Part shown: positions 46,390-54,768 of the stretch, in pieces
Layout: every line of letters starts with the position of its first letter
Position numbering within the stretch: position 1 is the first letter of the stretch
Assembly (NCBI RefSeq): GCF_032163395.1
Contig: NZ_CP119968.1
Span: forward strand, 5,048,001-5,112,000
Reading direction: 5' to 3'
Length of the DNA stretch: 64,000 nt
Origin: Gloeocapsopsis dulcis
GTDB lineage: Bacteria; Cyanobacteriota; Cyanobacteriia; Cyanobacteriales; Chroococcidiopsidaceae
The notes under the pieces: generated by a model
Databases searched by the model: none
What the model was told of the DNA's origin: nothing
What the model saw: the letters and a program-made list of their open reading frames with translations, nothing else
Program-made: the position numbers and the translations under genes

Positions 46390-49300
46390 ATGATGCATGA
46401 GACAAAAATGGCAACCTCTAATAGCGTTAATCAGGTCTTTAGGGACGGAGAGATGGCATCTCGGATCAACGCCTTTGATTGGTCGCAAACTTCATTGGGA
46501 GCCATTGAATCCTGGTCGCAGAGTCTCAAGTCGTTGGTTAAAACACTACTTGCTTCGCGCTACCCAATGGTGCTCACTTGGGGACCCAACTTTACGCAGT
46601 TCTATAATGATGCCTACTCACAGCTCATTGGCGATAAGCATCCATCTGCCTTGGGGATTGACATCCGCGTCACGCTAGCAGAGTCCTGGGACACCCTCGG
46701 TCCGATGATTGAACAGGTGATGTTAACGGGTATTGCCAATTGGACACCTGCACTGCTACTCGTGATGCAGCGATCAGGTTATCGGGAGGAGTCTTACTTC
46801 AGCGTTTCCCATGCCCCTGCTGAAGACGACTCTGGTCAGATTGTAGGAATGCTTGCAGTTTGTAGTGAAGTGACGCAGCAAATTTTAGGAGAGCGACGGC
46901 TACGGCTGCTGCGCGATCTCTCCTCAAAAGCGGGTGGCGTGCAAAGCGTTGAAACAATTTGTCAAGATGTGATGGTAACGTTCACACAATTTCTAATCGA
47001 TGTTCCATTTGCCCTGCTCTATTTGCGCGAACCCGACGGCAAGACGTTGAGACTATACAGAGCAGTTGGTCTGCAAATAGGAGAAGCCGTGAGTCCTCAA
47101 TCCGTTGAGTTAGGGGCAGGCAGTAACGATATCTGGTCGCTGGACAAGGCAGCACTGGGCAAAACGATCTGGGTTGAAGCGGTTGATCGCCACATTACTG
47201 TACTAGGCGGATTATTGAACGAACCCGTTCAATCTGCCCTGGTGCTGCCGATCGCTTCGTCTGGGCAAAAGGCTCCACTGGGGGTATTGGTAGCAGGCGT
47301 TAGTCCAAACCGGGCGCTAGATGAAGGGTATCGATCGTTCTATGAACTGCTAGCAGGTCAGGTCTCGGTCTTAATTCGCAACGCTCAGGTTCATGAAGAA
47401 GAACGACAACGGGCAGAAGCACTAGCAGAACTCGATCGCGCCAAAACCACCTTTTTCAACAATGTCAGCCATGAATTTCGCACACCGCTCACTCTCATGT
47501 TAAGTCCAACAGAAGAGGCATTGGCAGATGTCAACGATCCGCTTTCTCCCCGACAACAAGAACGAATTAAAGTTGTCCATCGCAATAGTCAGCGATTGCT
47601 GAAGCTAGTTAACACACTGCTCGACTTTTCCCGCATTGAAGCCGATCGGATTCAAGCAAATTATGAACCCACTGATCTATCAAGCTATACGGCTGAGCTA
47701 GCAAGCGTTTTTCGTTCGATGATCGAAAGTGCAGGAATGTCATTCATTGTCGATTGTACCCTGCTACCAGATCCCGTTTACGTCGATCGCGAGATGTGGG
47801 AAAAGATTGTTTTCAACCTGCTCTCGAATGCGTTCAAGTTCACATTAACAGGGGAGATCGCCATCGCCATTAGACCCAAAGAAAACACAGTTGAACTAAC
47901 GGTGCGAGACACGGGTACAGGCATTCCAGCCGCAGAATTACCTCGCCTGTTTGAAAGGTTCTACCGAGTCAAAGGGGCACGGGGACGCAGCTATGAAGGC
48001 TCTGGTATCGGGCTATCGCTGGTGCAAGAACTTGTCAAGTTGCACGGTGGCACGATCGGCGTAACCAGCGAAGTGGGTCAAGGCACCACCTTCACTGTAA
48101 CCATTCCTACGGGAACCGCTCACTTGCCAACTGAGCAGATCGGTGCCGCCTCAACACTGGCATCTACGGCGATAAATGCGAGTGCGTTTGTAGAGGAAGC
48201 CCTGCGTTGGCTACCCGCCGAAGGCGAGAGTGTTGAGTTCTCAGTTCTCAATTCTGAGTTAGAAGAAAACTCTTTAACTCAAAACTCAAAACTCAAAACT
48301 CAAAACTCTCAAACTGCTCGAATTCTGCTGGCTGATGACAATGCTGACATGCGCGACTATGTGAAACGGTTGTTAAGCAATAGCGATGAACGCGGAGGCG
48401 TTCATTGCTACGAAGTCAAAGCTGTCACTGATGGCGCTGCCGCTTTAGCTGCCGCTCAACAATTTTCACCTGACCTTGTATTAACCGATGTCATGATGCC
48501 AGGGCTTGATGGATTTGAGTTACTGCGAGCGTTGCGGGCTGATCCTCATACCAGGGAAATCCCAATTATTTTGCTCTCTGCTCGTGCAGGAGAAGAATCG
48601 CGGGTGGAAGGATTAGAAGCGGGAGCCGACGACTATCTGACTAAACCTTTCTCTGCTCGTGAGTTGCTGGCGCATGTAGATGCCAATTTGAGACTAGGAC
48701 AACTCCGACGAGAAGCAATGCAGCGACGGGTTCGGAACATTCTAGAAAGCATCACCGATGGATTTATTGCGTTAGATCGCGAGTGGCACTATATCTACGT
48801 CAACCAAAAGGCTGAGACGCTTCTACAAAGACGACAGATCGATTTACTGGGCAAAACGATCTGGGAAGAATTTCCCGATGTCATTGGCTCACCATTAGAA
48901 ACGAGCGTTCGTCAAGCGGTAGCCGAGCAAGTCACAGTCGATTTAGAGCTTTTCTACGCTCCCTTCAATACCTGGTTTGAGGTTCACTGCTACCCCTTGA
49001 GCGAAGGATTGTCGATTTACTTTCGAGACATTAGCGAACGGCAAGCCGCGCTGCGCGAACGCAAACAAGCTGAAGAAGCTTTGCAGCAACTTAATGAAAC
49101 CCTGGAACAGCGAGTGCAAGAACGTACAGTAGAACTTCAGGAAGCAAATCAAGAACTGGAAGCCTTTACCTATTCGGTTTCTCACGATTTGCGAGCACCG
49201 CTGCGATCAATTCAAGGACTCGCCCGCATCTTTTTGAAGGATTACGTTAAACAACTCGATGAAAAGGGACAAAACTATGCCCAACGCATCAATACAGCCG

Positions 49301-49827
49301 CCGCTCGACTCGATACGCTAATTCAAGATTTGCTGGTATACAGCCGTCTGAGTCGCGCTGAAATTCACCTTCAGCCGCTTAATCTAACTACCGTTGTCGA
49401 GGAATCGCTGGTGCAACTAGAAACGGTCATACAAGAACAACAGGCACAGATTACAGTGCAAAATCCACTTCCAGTCGTGCTAGGGCATCGGGCAACGTTG
49501 GTACAAACCATCAGTAATCTACTCAGCAATGCCATCAAGTTTATAGAAGCTGATGTTCAGCCCCAAATTACGGTGTGGGCAGAGCAGCAAGAAGGGTGGG
49601 TACGCCTTTGGATTGAAGACAAGGGCATCGGCATTGCACCTCAACACCAGCAACGAATCTTCCAGATTTTTGAGCGGTTACATGGCGTGGAGGTTTATCC
49701 GGGTACGGGTGTGGGGCTGGCGATCGCACACAAAGGCATTGAACGCATGGGTGGACAAATCGGAGTGGAATCGCAAGTGGGTCAGGGTAGCCGCTTTTGG
49801 ATTGAGTTGCAGGAGGGACAAACGTGA
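46390..49827 (+). CDS. Double histidine kinase with internal receiver
   Basis: 1145 aa. PAS-like 20-165 and GAF 170-345 (both paralogous to the start of the previous protein), HisKA with H361 (NVSHEFRTPLTLML), HATPase 465-580 (DTGTGIPAAELPRLFERFYR), REC with D700 (LTDVMMPGLDGF), PAS 780-885, coiled coil ~890-920 (LQQLNETLEQRVQERTVELQ), second HisKA with H932 (YSVSHDLRAPLRSIQG), HATPase 1035-1143. The second kinase is the bacteriophytochrome/Cph1 subtype and lacks its own receiver. The next gene, overlapping by 4 nt, supplies an Rcp-like response regulator, its likely phospho-acceptor. Confidence 0.92.
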   Translation: MMHETKMATSNSVNQVFRDGEMASRINAFDWSQTSLGAIESWSQSLKSLVKTLLASRYPMVLTWGPNFTQFYNDAYSQLIGDKHPSALGIDIRVTLAESWDTLGPMIEQVMLTGIANWTPALLLVMQRSGYREESYFSVSHAPAEDDSGQIVGMLAVCSEVTQQILGERRLRLLRDLSSKAGGVQSVETICQDVMVTFTQFLIDVPFALLYLREPDGKTLRLYRAVGLQIGEAVSPQSVELGAGSNDIWSLDKAALGKTIWVEAVDRHITVLGGLLNEPVQSALVLPIASSGQKAPLGVLVAGVSPNRALDEGYRSFYELLAGQVSVLIRNAQVHEEERQRAEALAELDRAKTTFFNNVSHEFRTPLTLMLSPTEEALADVNDPLSPRQQERIKVVHRNSQRLLKLVNTLLDFSRIEADRIQANYEPTDLSSYTAELASVFRSMIESAGMSFIVDCTLLPDPVYVDREMWEKIVFNLLSNAFKFTLTGEIAIAIRPKENTVELTVRDTGTGIPAAELPRLFERFYRVKGARGRSYEGSGIGLSLVQELVKLHGGTIGVTSEVGQGTTFTVTIPTGTAHLPTEQIGAASTLASTAINASAFVEEALRWLPAEGESVEFSVLNSELEENSLTQNSKLKTQNSQTARILLADDNADMRDYVKRLLSNSDERGGVHCYEVKAVTDGAAALAAAQQFSPDLVLTDVMMPGLDGFELLRALRADPHTREIPIILLSARAGEESRVEGLEAGADDYLTKPFSARELLAHVDANLRLGQLRREAMQRRVRNILESITDGFIALDREWHYIYVNQKAETLLQRRQIDLLGKTIWEEFPDVIGSPLETSVRQAVAEQVTVDLELFYAPFNTWFEVHCYPLSEGLSIYFRDISERQAALRERKQAEEALQQLNETLEQRVQERTVELQEANQELEAFTYSVSHDLRAPLRSIQGLARIFLKDYVKQLDEKGQNYAQRINTAAARLDTLIQDLLVYSRLSRAEIHLQPLNLTTVVEESLVQLETVIQEQQAQITVQNPLPVVLGHRATLVQTISNLLSNAIKFIEADVQPQITVWAEQQEGWVRLWIEDKGIGIAPQHQQRIFQIFERLHGVEVYPGTGVGLAIAHKGIERMGGQIGVESQVGQGSRFWIELQEGQT
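48237..48312 (+). repeat. In-frame tandem heptamer (CTCAAAA)n in kinase linker
   Basis: AACTCAAAACTCAAAACTCA and further units at 48276-48308, preceded by related TTCTCAGTTCTCAATTCTGA. The same heptamer occurs in the gap at 56327-56356. It is translated as SKLKTQNSQ-type sequence between HATPase and receiver, the same linker that holds the hairpin repeat in the preceding gene. Confidence 0.7.
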
Positions 49828-50279
49828 CAAATCTAGGCAACTACATGCTGTTGGTGGTAGAGGATAACGAGGATGATATTCTCTTCATTGAACGGGCATT
49901 TGAGGAGGCGAACTTAAGGAATCCGCTTCAGATTCTCCGAGATGGAGATAGTGCGGTAGATTACCTCTCAGGAGTAGGTGAGTATGCAGACCGCGATCGC
50001 TATCCCCTGCCACCCCTCATTTTGCTCGACATCCGGTTGCCTCGTCGCTCTGGATTGGAGGTTTTAACCTGGATCAAGCAACAGCCCGGATTGCGTCGCC
50101 TACCTGTAGTGATGCTTACCACGTCTAGAGAAAATGCTGATATTAATCGGGCCTATGATCTAGGAGCCAATTCCTACTTGCTGAAGCCCGTTGAACCAGA
50201 TGATTTGAGGGAGATGGTTAAGACGCTTAACTTCTATTGGTTGATTCTCAATCAGCGTCCTGACATAGAAAATGGTTAA
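49824..50279 (+). CDS. Single-domain response regulator, Rcp1/CheY-like
   Basis: 151 aa. LLVVEDNEDDILFIERAFEE, the phospho-Asp D69 in LILLDIRLPRRSGLEV, Thr in VVMLTTSRENAD and Lys in YLLKPVEPDD make a complete receiver. The type is the Rcp1-like regulators that partner phytochrome-class kinases, with a long insert before the phospho-Asp (GEYADRDRYPLPP). The start is GTG at 49824, in GTGA overlapping the kinase stop, with GGAGGG a few bases upstream; ATG at 49845 is an alternative. There is no output domain. Translational coupling points to the second kinase module of the preceding gene as its partner. Confidence 0.93.
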   Translation: MTNLGNYMLLVVEDNEDDILFIERAFEEANLRNPLQILRDGDSAVDYLSGVGEYADRDRYPLPPLILLDIRLPRRSGLEVLTWIKQQPGLRRLPVVMLTTSRENADINRAYDLGANSYLLKPVEPDDLREMVKTLNFYWLILNQRPDIENG

Positions 50280-50320
50280 GCTGCTAATTGTTGCGCGTTC
50301 TTCACTGACTGAGGTTCTGT

Positions 50321-51955
50321 ATGAATCAACCCCTATGCATTCTGCTTGTTGATGATAACCCGGACGATCGATTGCTGCTGTGCCATGAGCTAGAGCAGGA
50401 ATTTCCGGATCTGAAGGTGCAGGAGATTTTAGAAGCGAAGGGGTTGGAGCAAGCGCTGGTAGCAGGCGAATTTGATTTAGCCATTACCGATTATCAATTG
50501 AACTGGACGGATGGGATTCAGATTCTCGAAGCTATTAAATCGCGTGATTCCTTCTGCCCAGTTGTCATGTTCACAGGAACCGGGAACGAAGAAATTGCAG
50601 TCAAGGCAATGAAAGCCGGACTGGATGATTATCTGCTCAAAGCACCTAGCCGCTATCCTCGCATTCGAGCCGCAGTCCGGCTGGCATTGGAACGAGCTGA
50701 AACTCGTCGTGCCCTAGCGCGTGCCCAAGCAGAACAGGTCGAACTGTTGCAGCGGGAGCAGGCTGCGCGTGCAGAAGCAGAAGCCGCGAACCGCCTCAAA
50801 GATGAATTTTTAGCAACGCTTTCCCATGAACTCCGTACCCCGCTCAATGCGATGATGGGTTGGACTCAATTAATGGTCACTCAACGGCTGAACGAGCAGA
50901 CGTTTAATCGTGCCGCAGAGGTGATTCACCGCAACACAAGAATGTTGGCGCAACTCATTGAAGACTTGCTCGATGTTTCTTGTGCCATTACCGGAAAACT
51001 TCAGCTCAACTCCCACCCGACTGAACTGATTCCCGCGATCAAAGCAGCAATCGACACGGTACAGGCAACAGCGATCGCCAAGCGAATTCACCTCTCGTCT
51101 CGCTTAGATGCTTCCGTAGGCATGATTTTAGGAGATGCCAGTCGCTTACAGCAAGTTGTTTGGAATCTCCTTATCAATGCCATCAAGTTCACACCAGAAG
51201 GAGGACGAGTAGAGGTCAGGCTAGAACAAGTAGAAGAGGCAGGAGCCGAGAGTCAAAAACTAGCGGATAATTTAACTGCGATCCCTGATTCCGCTTACGC
51301 TCAAATTACCGTTAGTGATACCGGAAAGGGTATTTCCAGCGATGTTCTGCCCTTTATTTTTGAGCGATTTCGTCAAGCCGATGGTTCAACCACCCGAAAA
51401 TATGGTGGCTTGGGTTTAGGGTTAGCGATCGTGCGTAACCTTGTCGAACTGCATGGAGGAAGTGTTTATGCCGAAAGCCAGGGAGAAGGGCAAGGGACGA
51501 CTTTTACAGTCAAATTCCCGTTAATGGAAACAAATCCAGCAGTGGAGCAGAAATTAACCCCGTTAGAAGAGCCTCTCAATTTAAGTGGAGTTCAAATCCT
51601 GGTCGTAGACGATGAACTGGACACGCTTGAACTCATTGGCTTCGTACTGGGGCAAGCTGGCGCGACAGTGACGAAAGCTTCATCGGCACAAGCAGCGCTA
51701 GAAGCCTTCAGGCAGTTACGACCCAGTATTTTGGTGTGTGATATTGCCATGCCTGAAATGGATGGCTATATGCTGATTCAACAGATTAGAACGATGCCTA
51801 ACCTGGGGCAGGTTTTAGCCATTGCTCTGACTGCTTACGCCAGAAAACTCGACCAACAACAAGCGATCGCCGCTGGCTTTCAACAGCATCTAGCGAAGCC
51901 TGTAGAACCAGAGGTATTAGTGAGAGAAATTGCTAACCTGCTTAAACACAACTGA
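50321..51955 (+). CDS. REC-HisKA-HATPase-REC hybrid histidine kinase
   Basis: 544 aa, cytosolic. REC1 ~5-125 with D57 (LAITDYQLNWTDGIQI), a coiled-coil linker rich in Ala/Arg/Glu (~128-160), HisKA with H169 (LSHELRTPLNAMMGW), HATPase ~270-385 (VVWNLLINAIKFTPEGG, DTGKGI, YGGLGLGLAIV), REC2 ~420-540 with D474 (ILVCDIAMPEMDGY). With an input receiver and no sensor domain, it is built to take phosphate from another kinase and pass it on, a relay hub. It follows the Rcp-like regulator by 41 bp. Confidence 0.93.
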   Translation: MNQPLCILLVDDNPDDRLLLCHELEQEFPDLKVQEILEAKGLEQALVAGEFDLAITDYQLNWTDGIQILEAIKSRDSFCPVVMFTGTGNEEIAVKAMKAGLDDYLLKAPSRYPRIRAAVRLALERAETRRALARAQAEQVELLQREQAARAEAEAANRLKDEFLATLSHELRTPLNAMMGWTQLMVTQRLNEQTFNRAAEVIHRNTRMLAQLIEDLLDVSCAITGKLQLNSHPTELIPAIKAAIDTVQATAIAKRIHLSSRLDASVGMILGDASRLQQVVWNLLINAIKFTPEGGRVEVRLEQVEEAGAESQKLADNLTAIPDSAYAQITVSDTGKGISSDVLPFIFERFRQADGSTTRKYGGLGLGLAIVRNLVELHGGSVYAESQGEGQGTTFTVKFPLMETNPAVEQKLTPLEEPLNLSGVQILVVDDELDTLELIGFVLGQAGATVTKASSAQAALEAFRQLRPSILVCDIAMPEMDGYMLIQQIRTMPNLGQVLAIALTAYARKLDQQQAIAAGFQQHLAKPVEPEVLVREIANLLKHN

Positions 51956-52058
51956 CTTTGGGCAGAAAATCTCTCTATTGTAAGAGTTAGCCAGATGAGC
52001 CAAATCGAGAGAATTAAGTGGGTTCCCAAATAACTTCACCAATTTCTGAGCTAGCCTA

Positions 52059-52472
52059 ATGAACAGTTTGTCCACCGAAATCGTTACTCCAGTTGATTGC
52101 ATTCTGGTCGTTGATGACCTGCCTGATAACTATGTACTGCTGCAAACAGTTTTGGAAGGTGAAGGATATCAGGTTGAGGTTGCCGATAGTGGTTATGCTG
52201 CACTAGAAAGGATTGCATCCCATCCACCAGATCTGGTACTGCTGGACGTGATGATGCCGGAGATGAACGGGTTTGAAGTCACTCGTCGCATTCGGCAAAA
52301 CCCATCTCTCCCGTTTATTCCCATCCTCTTAGTGACGGGCTACAGTGAACCTACGCCTACGGATGGATTTGATGCCGGCGCTGATGGTTTCATTCGCAAA
52401 CCGATTAATTTTGATGACTTGCTAAACCGAGTCCGAACGATTCTACAGCCTCAGCAGGCGATCGACTCGTAG
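52059..52472 (+). CDS. Single-domain response regulator
   Basis: 137 aa, one receiver. CILVVDDLPDNYVLLQ, phospho-Asp D63 in LVLLDVMMPEMNGFEV, Thr in ILLVTGYSE and Lys in GFIRKPINFDDLLNRV are intact. The subtype (DDLPDN, FIRKP) is the one commonly found at the end of hybrid kinase systems. There is no DNA-binding or enzymatic output domain. It is the last gene of the six-gene signalling run, 103 bp after the relay kinase, and could be the terminal phospho-acceptor that acts by protein contact. Confidence 0.93.
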   Translation: MNSLSTEIVTPVDCILVVDDLPDNYVLLQTVLEGEGYQVEVADSGYAALERIASHPPDLVLLDVMMPEMNGFEVTRRIRQNPSLPFIPILLVTGYSEPTPTDGFDAGADGFIRKPINFDDLLNRVRTILQPQQAIDS

Positions 52473-52622
52473 GGGCAAGAGAATACAAACTGATAATTTG
52501 TTGCAAATATTTTTTTAGGATAACTTAAATCTTTTTTAACCTCTTGTAAAGTAGGCATCTTGCCTGCCCTGGAACAAATTATTTGTATGTTTGATAACAA
52601 CTTTTTTAAAATTTACCTTTAA

Positions 52623-52637
52623 TGTATACAGAATACA
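52623..52637. promoter_or_regulatory. Palindromic operator (TGTATACAGAATACA) upstream of the amidase locus
   Basis: TGTAT-N5-ATACA followed by CTAAATAAAGATTGT. It differs by one base in 15 from the site upstream of gntR at 35073-35087. It lies about 150 bp before the ABC ATPase remnant and 350 bp before the M20 amidase gene. Confidence 0.6.
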
Positions 52638-52770
52638 CTAAATAAAGATTGTGCATCAGTATTAGTCAACTGTCAGCAACTAACAATTTATCAACAGCAA
52701 ATCGTATAGAATTTTTTATCCGCATTTTGCAGGAAATGTGCTATAAACATCGGAACTAAAACAATCAACA

Positions 52771-52967
52771 CCTTAGGAAAAGCTGATGCGGCTCGCGATT
52801 TAGCTCTAACAGCACAGGGAGTCAGTTTACGCTCAGTCAGTAAAAAGATGTGACAAGTGGTGATGTATTGATAGGCGATCACCGCGTGAATAGCTTACCG
52901 CCAGCCAAGCGCGACACCGCGATGATGTTTCAAAATTATGCATTGTTTCCGCATAAAACAGTATTTT
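52771..52967 (+). pseudogene. ABC transporter ATPase remnant (PotA/MalK type)
   Basis: Two in-frame or near-frame pieces: LGKADAARDLALTAQGVSLR and SVSKKM, the N-terminal strand of an importer ATPase, then directly TSGDVLIGDHRVNSLPPAKR and MMFQNYALFPHKTV (Q-loop region). The ~40-50 residues with the Walker A motif are missing between them. Nothing remains after the Q-loop. It was probably the ATPase of an uptake system for the amide substrate handled by the downstream hydrolase. Confidence 0.7.
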
Positions 52968-52979
52968 CAAGAGGATTTT

Positions 52980-54218
52980 ATGACTGTTGCATTGATACCT
53001 GTTGTGAATGGCGATCGCTTGAATCGAAATATTGCGCAGTTAGCTGAAATTGGCAAATTACCAGGAGGCGGTGTGAGTCGTGTAGCGTTCACTCCAGAAG
53101 ATTTGTTGGCACGACAACTCGTACAATCGTGGATGGTTGAAGCCGGAATGACGGTGCGAATTGATGCAGCAGGAAATATCATTGGTACTTATGCAGGTAA
53201 ACAAGAAGGTGTAGGGGCGCTAGCTACAGGTTCGCACATTGATACTGTTCCGGTAGCAGGTAAATTTGATGGAGTTCTCGGAGTTTTGGCAGGAATTGAG
53301 GTGATACACGTATTGCAAGAAAACAAGATTCGCCTACAACACCCGCTTGAGGTGATAGTTTTTACCGATGAAGAAAATAGCGTTCTTGGCTGTAAAGCAA
53401 TGGCGGGTACTGCAGTTCTCGATCCTGAATGCTACCGTCGTAACGATGGTATGCCAATTGAAACGTGTTTAGCACAAATTGGCGGTGATTGGTCACAACT
53501 TGCAACTGCGAAGCGCCAGCCTAGTGATATTGCTGCTTTTGTAGAATTACACGTTGAACAAGGTGGTCTTTTAGAAAGTACAAAAGATGAAGTTGGAGTT
53601 GTGATTGGCATTGTCGGACAGTACCGCCATCATGTCACTGTTACGGGGCTTCCTAATCATGCGGGAACTACCCCAATGAATATGCGTAAGGATGCTTTGG
53701 TAGCTGCATCACAAATTGTCTTAGCTGTCAACAAGTTAGCAACGGAAACACCAGGAGAACAGGTTGCAACTGTAGGTTATTTTTGTGTTTCTCCCAATGC
53801 GGCAAATATTGTCCCAGCGAGGGTAGATTTAAAAATTGACTTGCGCGATCTGTCCCAGATACATTTAGAGGATATGGTGGCGCAGATCAAAAATCAACTG
53901 GGAGACATTGCTGCTGCGACTCAGACAGAAATAGATATGACGCAGATGCTGCACGTATTACCGACATTAGCTGCACCTCATATTCAAGAAGCGATCGCTC
54001 AGGTTTGTCAGCAGTTAGGGTTAAGTTATACTTATTTACCAAGTCGCGCCGGACATGATGCCCAAGAAATTGGTCGATTTGCGGATATGGGGATGATTTT
54101 TGTGCCGAGTCACGCTGGTATTAGTCATGCCGAAGACGAATACACTTCGCCTGAACAATGTACTCAAGGGGCAAATGTGCTGTTGCAGACTTTCTTAAAA
54201 CTTGATGAAATTTATTAA
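52980..54218 (+). CDS. M20 Zn-dependent amidase: N-carbamoyl-L-amino acid hydrolase / allantoate amidohydrolase
   Basis: 412 aa from ATG 52980 (GAGGAT upstream); a longer frame from 52938 only reads through the ATPase remnant. The bimetal site is complete: H86 and D88 in GSHIDTVPVAGKFDG, the Glu pair in FTDEENSVLGCKAMAGT, His in FVELHVEQGGLLE and the late His in PSHAGISHAEDE. The dimerisation lid shows HHVTVTGLPNHAGTTPMNMR. The enzyme removes CO2 and NH3 from carbamoyl amino acids or allantoate. With the racemase at 32401 it would give a hydantoin- or allantoin-type route. Which of the two cannot be told. Confidence 0.9.
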   Translation: MTVALIPVVNGDRLNRNIAQLAEIGKLPGGGVSRVAFTPEDLLARQLVQSWMVEAGMTVRIDAAGNIIGTYAGKQEGVGALATGSHIDTVPVAGKFDGVLGVLAGIEVIHVLQENKIRLQHPLEVIVFTDEENSVLGCKAMAGTAVLDPECYRRNDGMPIETCLAQIGGDWSQLATAKRQPSDIAAFVELHVEQGGLLESTKDEVGVVIGIVGQYRHHVTVTGLPNHAGTTPMNMRKDALVAASQIVLAVNKLATETPGEQVATVGYFCVSPNAANIVPARVDLKIDLRDLSQIHLEDMVAQIKNQLGDIAAATQTEIDMTQMLHVLPTLAAPHIQEAIAQVCQQLGLSYTYLPSRAGHDAQEIGRFADMGMIFVPSHAGISHAEDEYTSPEQCTQGANVLLQTFLKLDEIY

Positions 54219-54380
54219 GGTGCTGGTAGGTAACTATGCTGCTACAAACTCATTCCATTTCTGTACTAAATAAGTTTGCTCGTCCATTACCGAGTTCCAA
54301 CAGATTTTTGTTCCAGTGTTGCTTTCTATAACTACTTTTAATGACATTATTACCTCTAAAAAAAACAGTCCTTGAGTAGC

Positions 54381-54410
54381 ACCCCTGAAGAAAGCATAAC
54401 TTTTCAGTAT
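54381..54410 (+). repeat. Repeat 'ACCCCTGAAGAAA..ATAACTTTTCAGTAT', copy 1
   Basis: CTGAA and TTCAG form a small stem. A near-identical copy (ACCCCTGAAGAAAACAGAAC then ATTTCAGTAT) is at 58273-58302. Confidence 0.55.
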
Positions 54411-54608
54411 CAACGATCCAGAATACAGACAACGCTTCTTGTAGCGACCAGCTTTGTAACAAAACTTTATAAATGCACTAAACCACTGCTATCGACATTA
54501 TGTAGTCTCACTATCTACTTTTCCTTCTTGGCAACTAAAGTGCGATTGAATTTGCTGCTAACTAAACAAAATCCACCTCCGTAGACTTATTGATCTAACG
54601 TGTTGTCT

Positions 54609-54650
54609 TAGTGTACGAAGGTACACTTTGCTTGAGTAGCCCCACTTGAG
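54609..54650 (+). repeat. Dispersed repeat 'TTAGTGTACGAAGGTACAC...GTAGCCCCACTTGAG', copy 3
   Basis: The same order as at 26761 and 33213. The hairpin arms are changed in a compensatory way (GTGTAC/GTACAC instead of GTCCAC/GTGGAC), which suggests the stem is selected or is a feature of the element. Confidence 0.6.
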
Positions 54651-54768
54651 TTAGAGGGCATCTTTCAATCTCTTAACTCCTAAGCAAGGAAGTCCTGTAA
54701 ATTATTAAGAGTATCGGCAACAACTAGGTGCCTAGAGCTGATCGCAGGTTGAAGCTAAGGTGGAGAAA

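Larger units (their letters stand above)
54219..54768. other. Repeat-bearing gap between amidase and M50 protease
   Basis: 550 bp without a credible gene. It contains the two dispersed repeats listed separately (54381-54410 and 54609-54650). Confidence 0.45.

Noticed and set aside
46390-50279. Phytochrome photoreceptor with its Rcp regulator
   Set aside because: The second kinase module and the regulator are of the phytochrome subtype, but no PHY domain or chromophore-binding GAF signature was seen.
52850-53047. Small independent gene overlapping the amidase start
   Set aside because: The frame is the remnant of an ABC ATPase running into the amidase leader in another frame.
54250-54584. 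Two short overlapping frames on opposite strands after the amidase
   Set aside because: Neither has a start context or motif, and the stretch contains a dispersed repeat.
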